Of a DNA stretch of 39,149 nucleotides, positions 27,646-35,755 are shown piece after piece. Where the stretch lies: NCBI GenBank assembly GCA_947457885.1, contig CANGXU010000015.1, positions 1 to 39,149 on the forward strand, in the 5' to 3' direction. Origin of the DNA: Betaproteobacteria bacterium. GTDB taxonomy: Bacteria; Pseudomonadota; Gammaproteobacteria; Burkholderiales; CAIKXV01. The position numbers and the translations under genes are program-made. Each line of letters begins with the position of its first letter. Positions within the stretch are counted from its first letter, which is position 1. The notes below the pieces were generated by a model. That model had not been told where the DNA came from. It was given only the letters and a program-made list of their open reading frames with translations, and did no database searches.

Positions 27646-28534
27646 CCCGTCTGCAGCGCCGATTTCCCTGGCGACCCGCCTTTCGTACTACGAAAAGCTG
27701 ATGCGCCTGGATCGCCCGGTGGGAATCCTCCTGCTGCTCTGGCCGGCGCTCTGGGCGCTGTGGCTGGCCTCCAGGGGGCAGCCCGACCTGGTGCTGGTCT
27801 GGATGTTCGTGCTCGGCGCGGCGCTGATGCGCTCGGCCGGGTGCGTGGTGAACGACATCGCCGACCGCGACTTCGACCGGCATGTCGCGCGCACCCGTGA
27901 CCGTCCGATCACCGCCGGGCTGGTCGGCGTGAAGGAGGCGCTCGTGCTGGCCCTGGTGCTGACCGTGCTCGCCGGCGGGCTGGTGCTGATGATGAACCGG
28001 CTGACCATCGGCCTGTCGCTGCTGGCGCTGGTGTTCGCGTTCACCTATCCGTTCACCAAGCGGTTCTTCGCGGTGCCGCAGGCCTATCTCGGCATCGCCT
28101 TCGGGTTCGGCATCCCGATGGCCTATGCAGCGGCCACCGGCCGGGTGCCGGCGGTCGCGTGGGTGATGATGCTTGCCAACGTGTTCTGGGCGATCGCCTA
28201 CGACACCGCCTATGCGATGGTCGACCGCGAGGACGACCTGAAGATCGGCATCAAGACCTCGGCGATCACCTTCGGCCGCTTCGACCTGGTCGGCATCGCG
28301 GTCGCCCATGGCGCGTTCCTGCTGACGATGATCGCCGTGGGCGTGATGACCGGTCGCGGCGGGGTCTACTTCGGCGCGCTGGTGCTGTGCGCGCTGCTCG
28401 CGCGCCACCAGGTGGCGCTGTGCGCCACGCGCGAGCCGCAGCAGTGCTTCAAGGCGTTCATGAACAACACCACGGTCGGCGGCGTCGTGTTCCTGGGGAT
28501 TCTGATGGATGGGTGGTTCAGGGTGGCGTTGTAG
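27623..28534 (+). CDS. ubiA: 4-hydroxybenzoate polyprenyltransferase
   Basis: Integral-membrane prenyltransferase that attaches the polyprenyl chain to 4-hydroxybenzoate. The 303-residue protein has about eight to nine hydrophobic segments. It carries the two Asp-rich diphosphate/Mg-binding motifs: NDIADRDFDRHVARTRDRP (near residue 78) and YDTAYAMVDREDD (near residue 193). YYEKLMRLDRPVGILLLLWP is the standard family N-terminus. The ATG at 27623 gives MSTAMANSPS, and a second ATG at 27635 would remove four residues. It overlaps ubiC upstream. Downstream, the mazEF pair stands between it and ubiD, the decarboxylase acting next in the pathway. Confidence 0.96.
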   Translation: MSTAMANSPSAAPISLATRLSYYEKLMRLDRPVGILLLLWPALWALWLASRGQPDLVLVWMFVLGAALMRSAGCVVNDIADRDFDRHVARTRDRPITAGLVGVKEALVLALVLTVLAGGLVLMMNRLTIGLSLLALVFAFTYPFTKRFFAVPQAYLGIAFGFGIPMAYAAATGRVPAVAWVMMLANVFWAIAYDTAYAMVDREDDLKIGIKTSAITFGRFDLVGIAVAHGAFLLTMIAVGVMTGRGGVYFGALVLCALLARHQVALCATREPQQCFKAFMNNTTVGGVVFLGILMDGWFRVAL

Positions 28535-28578
28535 GGCTTCGACAGGCGCGACCGCACGATATTCCAATCGTGTGCCGA

Positions 28579-28607
28579 TTGACCTCGCGTTCCATGGAAT
28601 CTACAAT
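28579..28607 (+). promoter_or_regulatory. Sigma-70 promoter of mazEF
   Basis: TTGACC (28579-28584, five of six) and TACAAT (28602-28607, five of six) are 17 bases apart, the best promoter match in the window. Transcription would begin around 28614, giving a leader of about 17 bases before mazE. The -10 box lies inside the palindrome described separately, so a bound antitoxin would block polymerase. Confidence 0.75.
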
Positions 28608-28617
28608 GTAGATACAT
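28599..28617. promoter_or_regulatory. Overlapping palindromes, probable MazE/MazEF operator
   Basis: ATCTACA-A-TGTAGAT (28599-28613) is a perfect seven-base inverted repeat. Its right arm is shared with a second one, ATGTA-GA-TACAT (28606-28617). A middle arm that can pair with either neighbour recalls the alternating palindrome described for the E. coli mazEF promoter. A further palindrome, TTCCATGGAA, lies just left (28590-28599). Autoregulation is inferred. Confidence 0.6.
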
Positions 28618-28630
28618 CACGGAGTTGACC

Positions 28631-28873
28631 ATGGACACGATCATCCGCAAATGGGGTAACAGTCCTGCAGTGCGCCTTCCAAGGGCCTTGATGAGTACCG
28701 CCCATCTGGAACTGGAACAGGCCGTACGCCTCACGGCTGAAGAAGGCCGCATCATCATCGAGCCGCATTCGCAGCCCACATATTCGCTGGCTGATCTCGT
28801 CGCTGGTATTACGCCGGAGAATGCTCATCCGGAAGTCGATTTCGGTCCGGCAGTCGGAAAAGAATCGTTCTGA
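28631..28873 (+). CDS. mazE: Antitoxin MazE
   Basis: An 80-residue antitoxin. The N-terminal swapped-hairpin (AbrB/MazE) DNA-binding domain reads IIRKWGNSPAVRLPRALM (about 4-21), followed by an EEGRIIIEP strand. The acidic C-terminal part (about 50-80) is the type of flexible tail that wraps the toxin. A GGAG six bases before the ATG fixes the start; a TTG two codons earlier is rejected. Its stop overlaps the mazF start (TGATG), typical of toxin-antitoxin pairs. It sits behind a strong promoter with overlapping palindromes, and it is expected to repress that promoter alone or with MazF. Its less GC-biased codons contrast with the neighbouring ubi genes. Confidence 0.93.
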   Translation: MDTIIRKWGNSPAVRLPRALMSTAHLELEQAVRLTAEEGRIIIEPHSQPTYSLADLVAGITPENAHPEVDFGPAVGKESF

Positions 28874-29214
28874 TGGCGGCGCGATATGTACCGGATGCAG
28901 GAGACATCGTCTGGCTCGATTTCGATCCGCAGGCCGGCCATGAACAGGCGGGCAGACGGCCAGCCCTCGTACTCAGTCCCGCCCTATACAACGGGAAGAC
29001 GGGTCTCATGGTCTGTTGCCCGCTGAGCACGCGTGCGAAAGGCTATCCGTTCGAAGTTCCAGCTGTCGTCGATAGTCTCGAATGTGCCGTGCTGTCGGAC
29101 CAGGTGCGGTCGCTCGACTGGCGGGCGCGGAAGGCCAAACGAAAAGCTGTGGCGGATGCCGAGGTGGTCCTGCACGTTCGAGCGAAGATCAAGGCGCTGC
29201 TCGAACTGCATTGA
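28873..29214 (+). CDS. mazF: Endoribonuclease toxin MazF
   Basis: A 113-residue ribosome-independent mRNA interferase toxin. Family marks are [30 protein letters not shown] (about 7-36; the GRRPALV block holds the conserved catalytic Arg), then [17 protein letters not shown] with the conserved Thr/Ser, and [14 protein letters not shown] near the C-terminus. The length agrees with MazF/ChpB (about 110-116). No disruption is seen, so it appears functional and held in check by MazE. It begins on the last base of mazE (TGATG) and ends 37 bases before ubiD. The cleavage sequence cannot be predicted from this reading. Confidence 0.94.
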   Translation: MAARYVPDAGDIVWLDFDPQAGHEQAGRRPALVLSPALYNGKTGLMVCCPLSTRAKGYPFEVPAVVDSLECAVLSDQVRSLDWRARKAKRKAVADAEVVLHVRAKIKALLELH

Positions 29215-29251
29215 CGAGCACTTTTCAGAAGTCCACGGAGCAGCTACCGAC

Positions 29252-30736
29252 TTGAAATACCACGACCTGCGCGACTTCATCGCGCAACTGGAAACCCTGG
29301 GTGAACTGAAGCGTATCGCCACGCCGGTCTCCCCGAACCTCGAGATGACCGAGGTGTGCGACCGCGTGCTGCGTGCCGGTGGCCCGGCCATCCTGTTCGA
29401 GCAGCCGACCGGTCATTCCATGCCGGTCCTCGGCAACCTGTTCGGCACCACGAAGCGCGTCGCGCTCGGCATGGGCCAGGACGATCCCTCCGCGCTGCGC
29501 GAGATCGGCAAGCTGCTGTCCTACCTGAAGGAGCCCGAGCCGCCGAAGGGGCTGCGTGATGCCTGGGAAAAATGGCCGCTGCTCAAGCAGGTGCTGAACA
29601 TGGCGCCGAAGGAGGTCTCGCGGCCGGCCTGCCAGCAGCAGCGCCTCGAGGGCGGCGAGGTCGATCTCGGCCGGTTGCCGATCCAGACCTGCTGGCCGGG
29701 CGATGCCGGGCCGCTGGTCACCTGGGGCCTCACCGTCACGCGCGGCCCGGCGCGCGCGCGGCAGAACCTCGGCATCTACCGGCAGCAGGTGATCGGCCGC
29801 AACAAGCTGATCATGCGCTGGCTCGCGCATCGCGGCGGCGCGCTCGACTTCCGCGACCATGCCAAGGCGCATCCGGGCCAACCGTTCCCGGTGGCGGTGG
29901 CGCTCGGCTGCGATCCGGCCACCACCCTCGGCGCGGTGACGCCGGTGCCCGACACGCTGTCGGAGTACCAGTTCGCCGGCCTGCTGCGCGGCGGGCGCAC
30001 CGAACTCGCGACCTGCATCGGCAACGACCTGAAGGTGCCAGCCACCGCCGAGATCGTGCTCGAAGGTGCGATCCACCCGGACGCATCGTCGCCGACCGGC
30101 TGGGAGACTGCGCTCGAAGGGCCGTTCGGCGACCACACCGGTTACTACAACGAGCAGGACCGCTTCCCGGTGTTCACGGTCGAGCGCATCACCCATCGCA
30201 GCGATCCGCTGTACCACTCGACCTACACCGGCAAGCCGCCGGATGAGCCGGCCATCCTCGGCGTCGCGCTCAACGAGGTGTTCGTGCCGCTGCTGGTGCG
30301 GCAGTTCCCCGAGATCGTCGACTTCTACCTGCCGCCGGAGGGCTGCTCGTACCGGATGGCGGTGGTCAGCATCCGCAAGCAGTATCCGGGGCATGCGAAG
30401 CGGGTGATGTTCGGCATCTGGAGCTTCCTGCGCCAGTTCATGTATACGAAGTTCATCCTGGTGACCGACGATGACGTCGACGTGCGCGACTGGAAGGAAG
30501 TGATCTGGGCGATGACCACGCGCGTCGATCCGGCGCGCGACACGCTGCTGGTCGAGAACACGCCGATCGATTACCTCGACTTCGCCAGCCCGGTGTCGGG
30601 GCTGGGTTCGAAGATGGGCATCGATGCCACGAACAAGTGGCCCGGCGAGACCACGCGCGAGTGGGGTCAGCCGATCGCGATGAGCGCAGAGGTCAAGGCG
30701 CGCGTCGATTCGATCTGGGGCGGGCTGGGGCTGTAG
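29252..30736 (+). CDS. ubiD: 4-hydroxy-3-polyprenylbenzoate decarboxylase UbiD
   Basis: Decarboxylase of ubiquinone synthesis that needs the prenylated-FMN cofactor made by UbiX, which is not encoded in this window. The product is 494 residues (E. coli 497). Motifs include [33 protein letters not shown], the cofactor-binding [19 protein letters not shown] near residue 172, and [20 protein letters not shown] with the catalytic-region Glu. The start is a TTG at 29252, because the first residues match UbiD exactly after it and no in-frame ATG is nearby. A GGAG lies 11 bases upstream. The frame is open to 29033 through mazF and is non-coding there. The short gap suggests read-through from the mazEF promoter as well as from upstream ubi genes. 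Confidence 0.94.
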   Translation: MKYHDLRDFIAQLETLGELKRIATPVSPNLEMTEVCDRVLRAGGPAILFEQPTGHSMPVLGNLFGTTKRVALGMGQDDPSALREIGKLLSYLKEPEPPKGLRDAWEKWPLLKQVLNMAPKEVSRPACQQQRLEGGEVDLGRLPIQTCWPGDAGPLVTWGLTVTRGPARARQNLGIYRQQVIGRNKLIMRWLAHRGGALDFRDHAKAHPGQPFPVAVALGCDPATTLGAVTPVPDTLSEYQFAGLLRGGRTELATCIGNDLKVPATAEIVLEGAIHPDASSPTGWETALEGPFGDHTGYYNEQDRFPVFTVERITHRSDPLYHSTYTGKPPDEPAILGVALNEVFVPLLVRQFPEIVDFYLPPEGCSYRMAVVSIRKQYPGHAKRVMFGIWSFLRQFMYTKFILVTDDDVDVRDWKEVIWAMTTRVDPARDTLLVENTPIDYLDFASPVSGLGSKMGIDATNKWPGETTREWGQPIAMSAEVKARVDSIWGGLGL

Positions 30737-30755
30737 CGGGCCGGCCGCTGGTGCC

Positions 30756-32423
30756 TCAGGTTGCTGCCGCCGCCATCGCGTCGGCGAGCATCAGGTCGGC
30801 CGCCTTCTCGGCGATCATAACGGTCGGCCAGTTGGTGTTGCCCGAGACCAGCGTGGGCATCACCGATGCATCGACCACGCGCAGACCGTCGACGCCATTC
30901 ACCCGCAACTGCGGATCGACCACCGCGTCGCGGTCGGTGCCCATCCGGCAGGTACCCACCGGGTGGAAGATCGTCGCGCCATGGTTGCGCGCGAACTCGA
31001 GCAGGTCGGCGTCGCTGCGGGCATCGGGTCCGGGACGATACTCGTCGAGCGTGTAGTCTTTCATCGCATGGGTGGCGGCGATGGTGCGCGCCAGTTTCAG
31101 CCCGGCCACCGTCGTCTCGCAATCGAGTTCGGTCGACAGGTAGTTGGGCTGCATCGCAGGCGCCTGCCGAGGGTCGTTCGACTTGATGCGCACGGTGCCG
31201 CGCGAGGTCGGCCGCAACTGGCAGACCGACATCGTGAAGCCCGACCAGGGATGCGGCGCGGCCCCGGCCATCTCGGCCGACAGCGTCGCGAAGTGGAACT
31301 GCACGTCGGGCGTGCGCGAATGCGGCATCGCCCGCGCGAACAGCCCGCCCTGGTTGATGCCGACCGCGAGCGGACCGCTGCGTCGGAGCAGCCATTCCAG
31401 GCCCATGCCGAACCTGCGCGTGAGGCTGCGCAGGTCGTCGTTGGTCGTCACCGGTTTCGCACAGCGGAAGATCGCGCGCACCTGCAGGTGGTCCTGCAGG
31501 TTCTCGCCGACGCCGGGCAGTGCGTGCACCAGCGGAATGTCGTGTTCGGCCAGCAGGGAAGGGTCACCGATGCCCGACAGTTGCAGCAGCTGCGGCGACT
31601 GCAGGCCGCCGGCTGACAGCACGACCTCGCGCCGCGCGCGGGCGACCATCGTGCGGCCGCCCTTCGAGTACTCGATGCCGGTCGCGCGGCGCCCGTCCAT
31701 CAGCACGCGATGGACCATCGCTTCGGTCTCGATGCGCAGGTTGGGCCGGCCCCGGGCCGGCTTCAGGTAGGCCACCGCCGTCGAGCAGCGCAGACCGTTC
31801 TTCGTGGTCAGCTGGTAGTAGCCGGCGCCTTCCTGCGTTGCGCCGTTGAAGTCGTCGTTGTGCGGGATGCCGACCTCGCCGGCGCCGGCGATGAACGCGT
31901 CGACCAGTTCATGCGGCCGGCCGATGTCGGAGGCGCTGAGCGGTCCGTCCGCGCCGTGGTACTCGGACGCGCCGCGCGAGTTGCCCTCGCAGCGCTTGAA
32001 GAAGGGCAGTACGTCGTCCCAGCCCCAGCCGGCGTTGCCGAGCGAGGCCCAGTGGTCGTAGTCCTCGCGCTGGCCGCGGATGAAGATCAGGCCGTTGATG
32101 GAACTCGACCCGCCCAGGCCCTTGCCGCGCGGCCAGTAGATCTGCCGGCCGTTCATCGTGGGTTCCGGCTCGGTCTTGAACATCCAGTTCCAGGTCGGGT
32201 GGAACATGGTCTTCGCGTAGCCGATCGGTACGTGGATCCACGGGTACCAGTCGCGCTTGCCCGCCTCGAGCAGCAGCACACTGAAGCGTCCCCCCGCCGT
32301 CAGGCGGTTGGCGAGTACGCATCCGGCCGAGCCTGCGCCGACGACGATGAAGTCGTACTCCGGGCCACTGGCGGGCGCGGGCGGGCGGGCGAGGGCGGAG
32401 GGAGCCTCGATGGTCGACGACAT
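30756..32423 (-). CDS. GMC-family FAD oxidoreductase
   Basis: Flavoprotein of the glucose-methanol-choline family, 555 residues. The FAD site is DFIVVGAGSAGCVLANRL (about 24-41, GxGxxG 29-34) with Glu53 for the ribose. Signature 1, RGKGLGGSSSINGLIFIRG, and signature 2, GGLQSPQLLQLSGIGDP, are intact. The active-site base is probably His487 in HPVGTCRMG, with an Asn in GNTNWPT (about 529-531). The sequence class is that of choline dehydrogenase/alcohol dehydrogenase-like enzymes (BetA, AlkJ), but the substrate is not determined. The ATG at 32423 is chosen because the upstream frame is unrelated; no ribosome binding site precedes it, and a promoter lies so close that the mRNA may be leaderless. 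It is divergent from the ABC importer genes. Confidence 0.9.
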   Translation of the reverse strand: MSSTIEAPSALARPPAPASGPEYDFIVVGAGSAGCVLANRLTAGGRFSVLLLEAGKRDWYPWIHVPIGYAKTMFHPTWNWMFKTEPEPTMNGRQIYWPRGKGLGGSSSINGLIFIRGQREDYDHWASLGNAGWGWDDVLPFFKRCEGNSRGASEYHGADGPLSASDIGRPHELVDAFIAGAGEVGIPHNDDFNGATQEGAGYYQLTTKNGLRCSTAVAYLKPARGRPNLRIETEAMVHRVLMDGRRATGIEYSKGGRTMVARARREVVLSAGGLQSPQLLQLSGIGDPSLLAEHDIPLVHALPGVGENLQDHLQVRAIFRCAKPVTTNDDLRSLTRRFGMGLEWLLRRSGPLAVGINQGGLFARAMPHSRTPDVQFHFATLSAEMAGAAPHPWSGFTMSVCQLRPTSRGTVRIKSNDPRQAPAMQPNYLSTELDCETTVAGLKLARTIAATHAMKDYTLDEYRPGPDARSDADLLEFARNHGATIFHPVGTCRMGTDRDAVVDPQLRVNGVDGLRVVDASVMPTLVSGNTNWPTVMIAEKAADLMLADAMAAAAT

Positions 32424-32432
32424 TGTCGGGAC

Positions 32433-32461
32433 ATAATGACATGAGGCATTCCGTTTTTCAA
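32433..32461 (-). promoter_or_regulatory. Predicted promoter of GMC oxidoreductase gene
   Basis: On the - strand TTGAAA (32461-32456, five of six) and CATTAT (32438-32433, four of six) are 17 bases apart. The expected transcription start is near 32426, only about three bases before the ATG at 32423. This fits the lack of a ribosome binding site there and would make the message leaderless. Confidence 0.45.
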
Positions 32462-32493
32462 AGGATTGCTTGCCGAGGCGCGGTTTAGCTGCT

Positions 32494-32521
32494 AACGTTT
32501 TTCCTGCAATGCAGGAACGTT
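32494..32521. promoter_or_regulatory. 17-base palindrome flanked by AACGTT repeats
   Basis: TTCCTGCA-A-TGCAGGAA (32501-32517) is a perfect eight-base inverted repeat with a one-base centre, and AACGTT stands on both sides (32494-32499 and 32516-32521). It lies in the 259-base divergent region between the GMC gene and the importer operon. It is a good candidate operator for the IclR-family regulator encoded at 35756. The rest of the region, up to 32670, is GC-rich with no recognised gene. Confidence 0.5.
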
Positions 32522-32682
32522 GGGCGCCGTGCACCGGCCGCCGGCAGGGTTGCAGCACCCGGCCGCAGCGGACATCGAACAGCCGGGGCGGCGCATTCCC
32601 GAGCGGGAGGACAGGCCCGGTGCCGCGCAGAGCGATGGCAGCGGCAAGTCGAGCCCGCACAGACCGGCCAGGAGGCAATGCA

Positions 32683-33972
32683 ATGCATGACTCGACGGGC
32701 AAGCGCCCGATGCGGTGGTTCGCGGCGACGTTCCTGCTGCTGGCGATGTGCTCGGCCACGGGTGCCTTCGCGCAGCAGTTCACCCAGTGGGGCTGGCCGC
32801 AGCCCTATGAGCGCATCTCCGACAAGTCGATCGCCTGGATGAAAGAGCGCGGCTGGTGGCCGATGACCGTTGCCTATCAGCCTCCGTGGTCCGGCCAGAA
32901 TGCGATCTTCTCGGTGATGAACCAGCAGAAGTTCCTGCAGGCGCGCGGCATCGAGGCCAACTTCCAGGCCTTCCCGTCCGGGCCGACGCTGAACGAGGTG
33001 TTCATCTCAGGCCGTGCCCAGGTCGGCAACGGCGGCAACTTCCCGATGAACACGCTGATCGACCGTAACGTGCCGATGCGCGTGATCGCACTGATGTCGC
33101 CGAACCTGCGCCACCAGATCATCGTGCCGAACGACTCGCCGCTGAAGAGCATCAACGACCTGCGCGGCGGAAACCCGGCCACGAAAGAGCCTTGGGTGAT
33201 CGGCATTGCCACCGGTTCCTCCGCCGAGTTCTACCTGCAGTTGTCGCTGGCCTCGAACAAGCTGGTGATCGGCAAGGACGTCACCTTCCGCAACATGCCC
33301 CCGCCCGAGCAGGCACTGCTGCCGCGCGGCATCGACGCCATCGTGCCCTGGGACTTCACCAATTCGCTGGTGATCAACGAGCGCAAGACCGGGCGCCCGA
33401 TCGACGTGCACTATCCATACGTGATCTACCTGGGCGTGACCTATGTACGGCAGGAACTGGTCGATAACGTGCCCGACGTGGTGCAGGCGCTGACCGATGC
33501 GATCGCCGAGTCGCAGCTCTGGATCCGTCTCAATCCCGAGCGCACCGTCGACGCGCTGCTGCAGGACCCGAACCTGAAGCTGGTGCCGCGTACGCTGCTC
33601 GCGCAGCAGGTGGCCGAGTACAACAATCAGTTCAAGCCGACCTACCTGTACCCGCACACTGCGTTCTGGTTCCGCGAGAACGACCGCACGGTGAACTGGC
33701 TGTACGAGACCAAGCGCATGAAGACGCCGCTGCTCGAGAAGGAGTTCCAGGCGGTGTTCCGCCCCGAGTTCATGGAGCGCACCTTCAATCGCCTCGGCTG
33801 GCGGGTGCCGGCGCAGCCGCCGTTCATCCAGACGGGCTGGACGGGCACGGTCGGCAAGCCTCCGTATCCGGAGTACCTCACCTTCCTCAACATGAAGGCG
33901 CCGCAGCCCTTCCCCGAGGCGGGTGACCTGGTGCGTCCGTGGAGTTTCAACGGCCAGATGTTCAAGCCGTAG
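32683..33972 (+). CDS. ABC transporter substrate-binding protein (NMT1/SsuA class)
   Basis: Periplasmic binding protein, 429 residues, with a Sec signal peptide (basic start, hydrophobic core FAATFLLLAMCSA, cleavage after AFA near residue 29). The mature part has the nitrate/sulfonate/taurine-type fold: QNAIFSVMNQQKFLQARGIEANFQAF, TLNEVFISGRAQVGNGGNFPM, and SPNLRHQIIVPNDSPLKSINDLRGG with IGIATGSSAEFYLQ. It is larger than SsuA/TauA (about 320) because of an extended C-terminal region with many aromatic residues (from about 330). A GGAGG seven bases before the ATG at 32683 sets the start. It is the first gene of a binding protein-permease-ATPase operon. The ligand is unknown; the neighbouring oxidoreductases suggest an oxidisable organic compound. 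Confidence 0.88.
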   Translation: MHDSTGKRPMRWFAATFLLLAMCSATGAFAQQFTQWGWPQPYERISDKSIAWMKERGWWPMTVAYQPPWSGQNAIFSVMNQQKFLQARGIEANFQAFPSGPTLNEVFISGRAQVGNGGNFPMNTLIDRNVPMRVIALMSPNLRHQIIVPNDSPLKSINDLRGGNPATKEPWVIGIATGSSAEFYLQLSLASNKLVIGKDVTFRNMPPPEQALLPRGIDAIVPWDFTNSLVINERKTGRPIDVHYPYVIYLGVTYVRQELVDNVPDVVQALTDAIAESQLWIRLNPERTVDALLQDPNLKLVPRTLLAQQVAEYNNQFKPTYLYPHTAFWFRENDRTVNWLYETKRMKTPLLEKEFQAVFRPEFMERTFNRLGWRVPAQPPFIQTGWTGTVGKPPYPEYLTFLNMKAPQPFPEAGDLVRPWSFNGQMFKP

Positions 33973-33985
33973 CGCGGTCGGGGCC

Positions 33986-34846
33986 ATGTACGACGCCGCG
34001 CCGGTGCCTGCGCTTCCACCGTCCGCCATCACCCCGGAAGAACGGCGGGCGCTGGACGCGCTGCGCCGTCCGCCCAACCTGTTCCAGCGCTTTTCGCGCT
34101 GGATGGGGCTGCTGGTGTTCTTCGGCGCATGGCAGCTGCTGTCGGTGGTGATCCTGCCGCGCATCGATGCCAACCTGGTGACGCTGATGCCACCGCCGAC
34201 CGCGGTGGCCGCCGGTGCCTGGGAGCTGATCCAGTCGGGCGACCTGGCGAAGCACTTCTGGGCGAGCCTCAAGCGCGAGGCGATCGCCTTCGCCTATGCG
34301 TCGGTAGCCATTCCCTTCGGGCTGCTGATGGGCTGGTCGAAGACCGCGCAGAACCTGTTCGAGCCGGTGTTCGAGATGCTGCGGCCGATCCCGCCGATCG
34401 CATGGATCCCGCTGGCCATCCTGTGGTTCGGCATCGGCGACCTGCAGAACCAGTTCATCATCTTCCTCGGCATCTTCTTCCCCCTGCTGATCAACACCAT
34501 TTCCGGCGTGAAGAACGTCGAGCACAACGTCATCCGCGCGGCGCGCTGCCTCGGCGCATCCGAGTTCGACGTGCTGGTGAAGATCGTGTTCCGCGCGGCG
34601 CTGCCGCAGATCGTCACCGGCATTCGCATCGGCCTGGGCGTGGGCTGGATGGCGCTGGTCGCGGCGGAACTGGTCGGCGCCACCTCCGGGCTCGGCTGGC
34701 TGATCTCGGATGCGCGCAGCGTGCTGCGCACCGACATCATCCTGGTCGGCATGATCTCCATCGGCGTCGCCGGGCTGGTGATCGACCAGGGCCTGCGCTG
34801 GGTCGCGAAGAAGATGCTGCCGTGGTCGCTGGCCATGACTCGCTGA
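33986..34846 (+). CDS. ABC transporter permease (SsuC/TauC class)
   Basis: Inner-membrane permease of 286 residues with about six hydrophobic segments. The BPD_transp_1 region includes ASVAIPFGLLMGWSKTAQNLFEP, MLRPIPPIAWIPLAILWFGIGD, and the EAA-type loop EHNVIRAARCLGASEFDVLVKI that contacts the ATPase. GIRIGLGVGWMALVAAELVGATSG is another class mark. The first 50 residues are hydrophilic and proline-rich before the first helix. It starts 13 bases after the binding-protein stop and precedes the ATPase by 34 bases, forming one operon. Confidence 0.91.
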   Translation: MYDAAPVPALPPSAITPEERRALDALRRPPNLFQRFSRWMGLLVFFGAWQLLSVVILPRIDANLVTLMPPPTAVAAGAWELIQSGDLAKHFWASLKREAIAFAYASVAIPFGLLMGWSKTAQNLFEPVFEMLRPIPPIAWIPLAILWFGIGDLQNQFIIFLGIFFPLLINTISGVKNVEHNVIRAARCLGASEFDVLVKIVFRAALPQIVTGIRIGLGVGWMALVAAELVGATSGLGWLISDARSVLRTDIILVGMISIGVAGLVIDQGLRWVAKKMLPWSLAMTR

Positions 34847-34880
34847 AGACCGCTCGCTGAACACCACAGGACAGGCAACG

Positions 34881-35708
34881 ATGGGCGTGCTCGACATTCG
34901 CAACGTGGTGAAGATCTATCCCGGCCACGGCCCCGCCGATGAGCCGGTGAAGGCGCTGGCCGATATCTCGTTCACCGTCGGGCAGGACGAGTTCTGCTCG
35001 GTGCTCGGGCACTCCGGCTGTGGCAAGACCACGCTGCTGAACATCATCGCCGGCTTCGACGACGCGACCCTCGGCACGATCCATCTCGACGGCCGCCCGA
35101 TCGGCCGCCCCGGCTGGGAGCGGGCGATGATCTTCCAGGACTATGCGCTCTTCCCCTGGCTGACCGTGCTCGGCAACGTCGCCTTCGGGCTCGAGATGAA
35201 GCGGGTACCCGCCGAGGCGCGCGCACGCCTCGCGCAGCGGCAGATCGAACTGGTCGGCTTGAGCGGGTTCGAGCATCGCTACCCGCATCAGCTGTCGGGC
35301 GGGATGCGCCAGCGCGTCGCTATCGCCCGCGCGCTGGCGGTCGACCCGGCGGTGCTGCTGATGGACGAGCCGTTCGCCGCGCTCGACGCGCAGAACCGCA
35401 GCATGCTGCAGGATGAAATGGTCCGCATCTTCATGGAGCAGCGCAAGACCATGGTGCTGGTCACGCACTCGATCGAGGAGGCGATCAAGCTGTCCGACCG
35501 CATCATCGTGATGACCCGGCGCCCCGGCCGGGTAAAGGCTAACATCGAGGTAGACATGCCGCGCCCGCGGCGCGAAGAAAGCCCCGAGTTCGTCGCGCTG
35601 AAGGCGCGCATCCGTGACCTGATCCATGACGAATTCGACCTGTCGGAACTGCCCGGTGCTGCCGCACCGTTTGCTGCAACCCCTGCCGTGGGTGCGAGCC
35701 CGGCCTGA
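34881..35708 (+). CDS. ABC transporter ATP-binding protein (SsuB/TauB class)
   Basis: ATPase of the importer, 275 residues. Walker A is GHSGCGKTTLLN (about 43-54), Q-loop MIFQDYALFPWLTV, signature QLSGGMRQRVAIARAL, Walker B VLLMDEPFAALDAQ, and the H-loop VLVTHSIEEAIKLSDRIIVM. These match the nitrate/sulfonate/taurine class, agreeing with the binding protein and permease upstream. A short Ala/Pro-rich tail ends the protein. The ribosome binding site ACAGG lies five bases before the ATG. The IclR-type regulator gene follows 47 bases later in the same direction, so it may be part of the same transcript. Confidence 0.92.
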   Translation: MGVLDIRNVVKIYPGHGPADEPVKALADISFTVGQDEFCSVLGHSGCGKTTLLNIIAGFDDATLGTIHLDGRPIGRPGWERAMIFQDYALFPWLTVLGNVAFGLEMKRVPAEARARLAQRQIELVGLSGFEHRYPHQLSGGMRQRVAIARALAVDPAVLLMDEPFAALDAQNRSMLQDEMVRIFMEQRKTMVLVTHSIEEAIKLSDRIIVMTRRPGRVKANIEVDMPRPRREESPEFVALKARIRDLIHDEFDLSELPGAAAPFAATPAVGASPA

Positions 35709-35755
35709 CCGGAACCCTGGTCGAGCCGCGCGCCGATCGGCGCCAGGCTGCTGAG

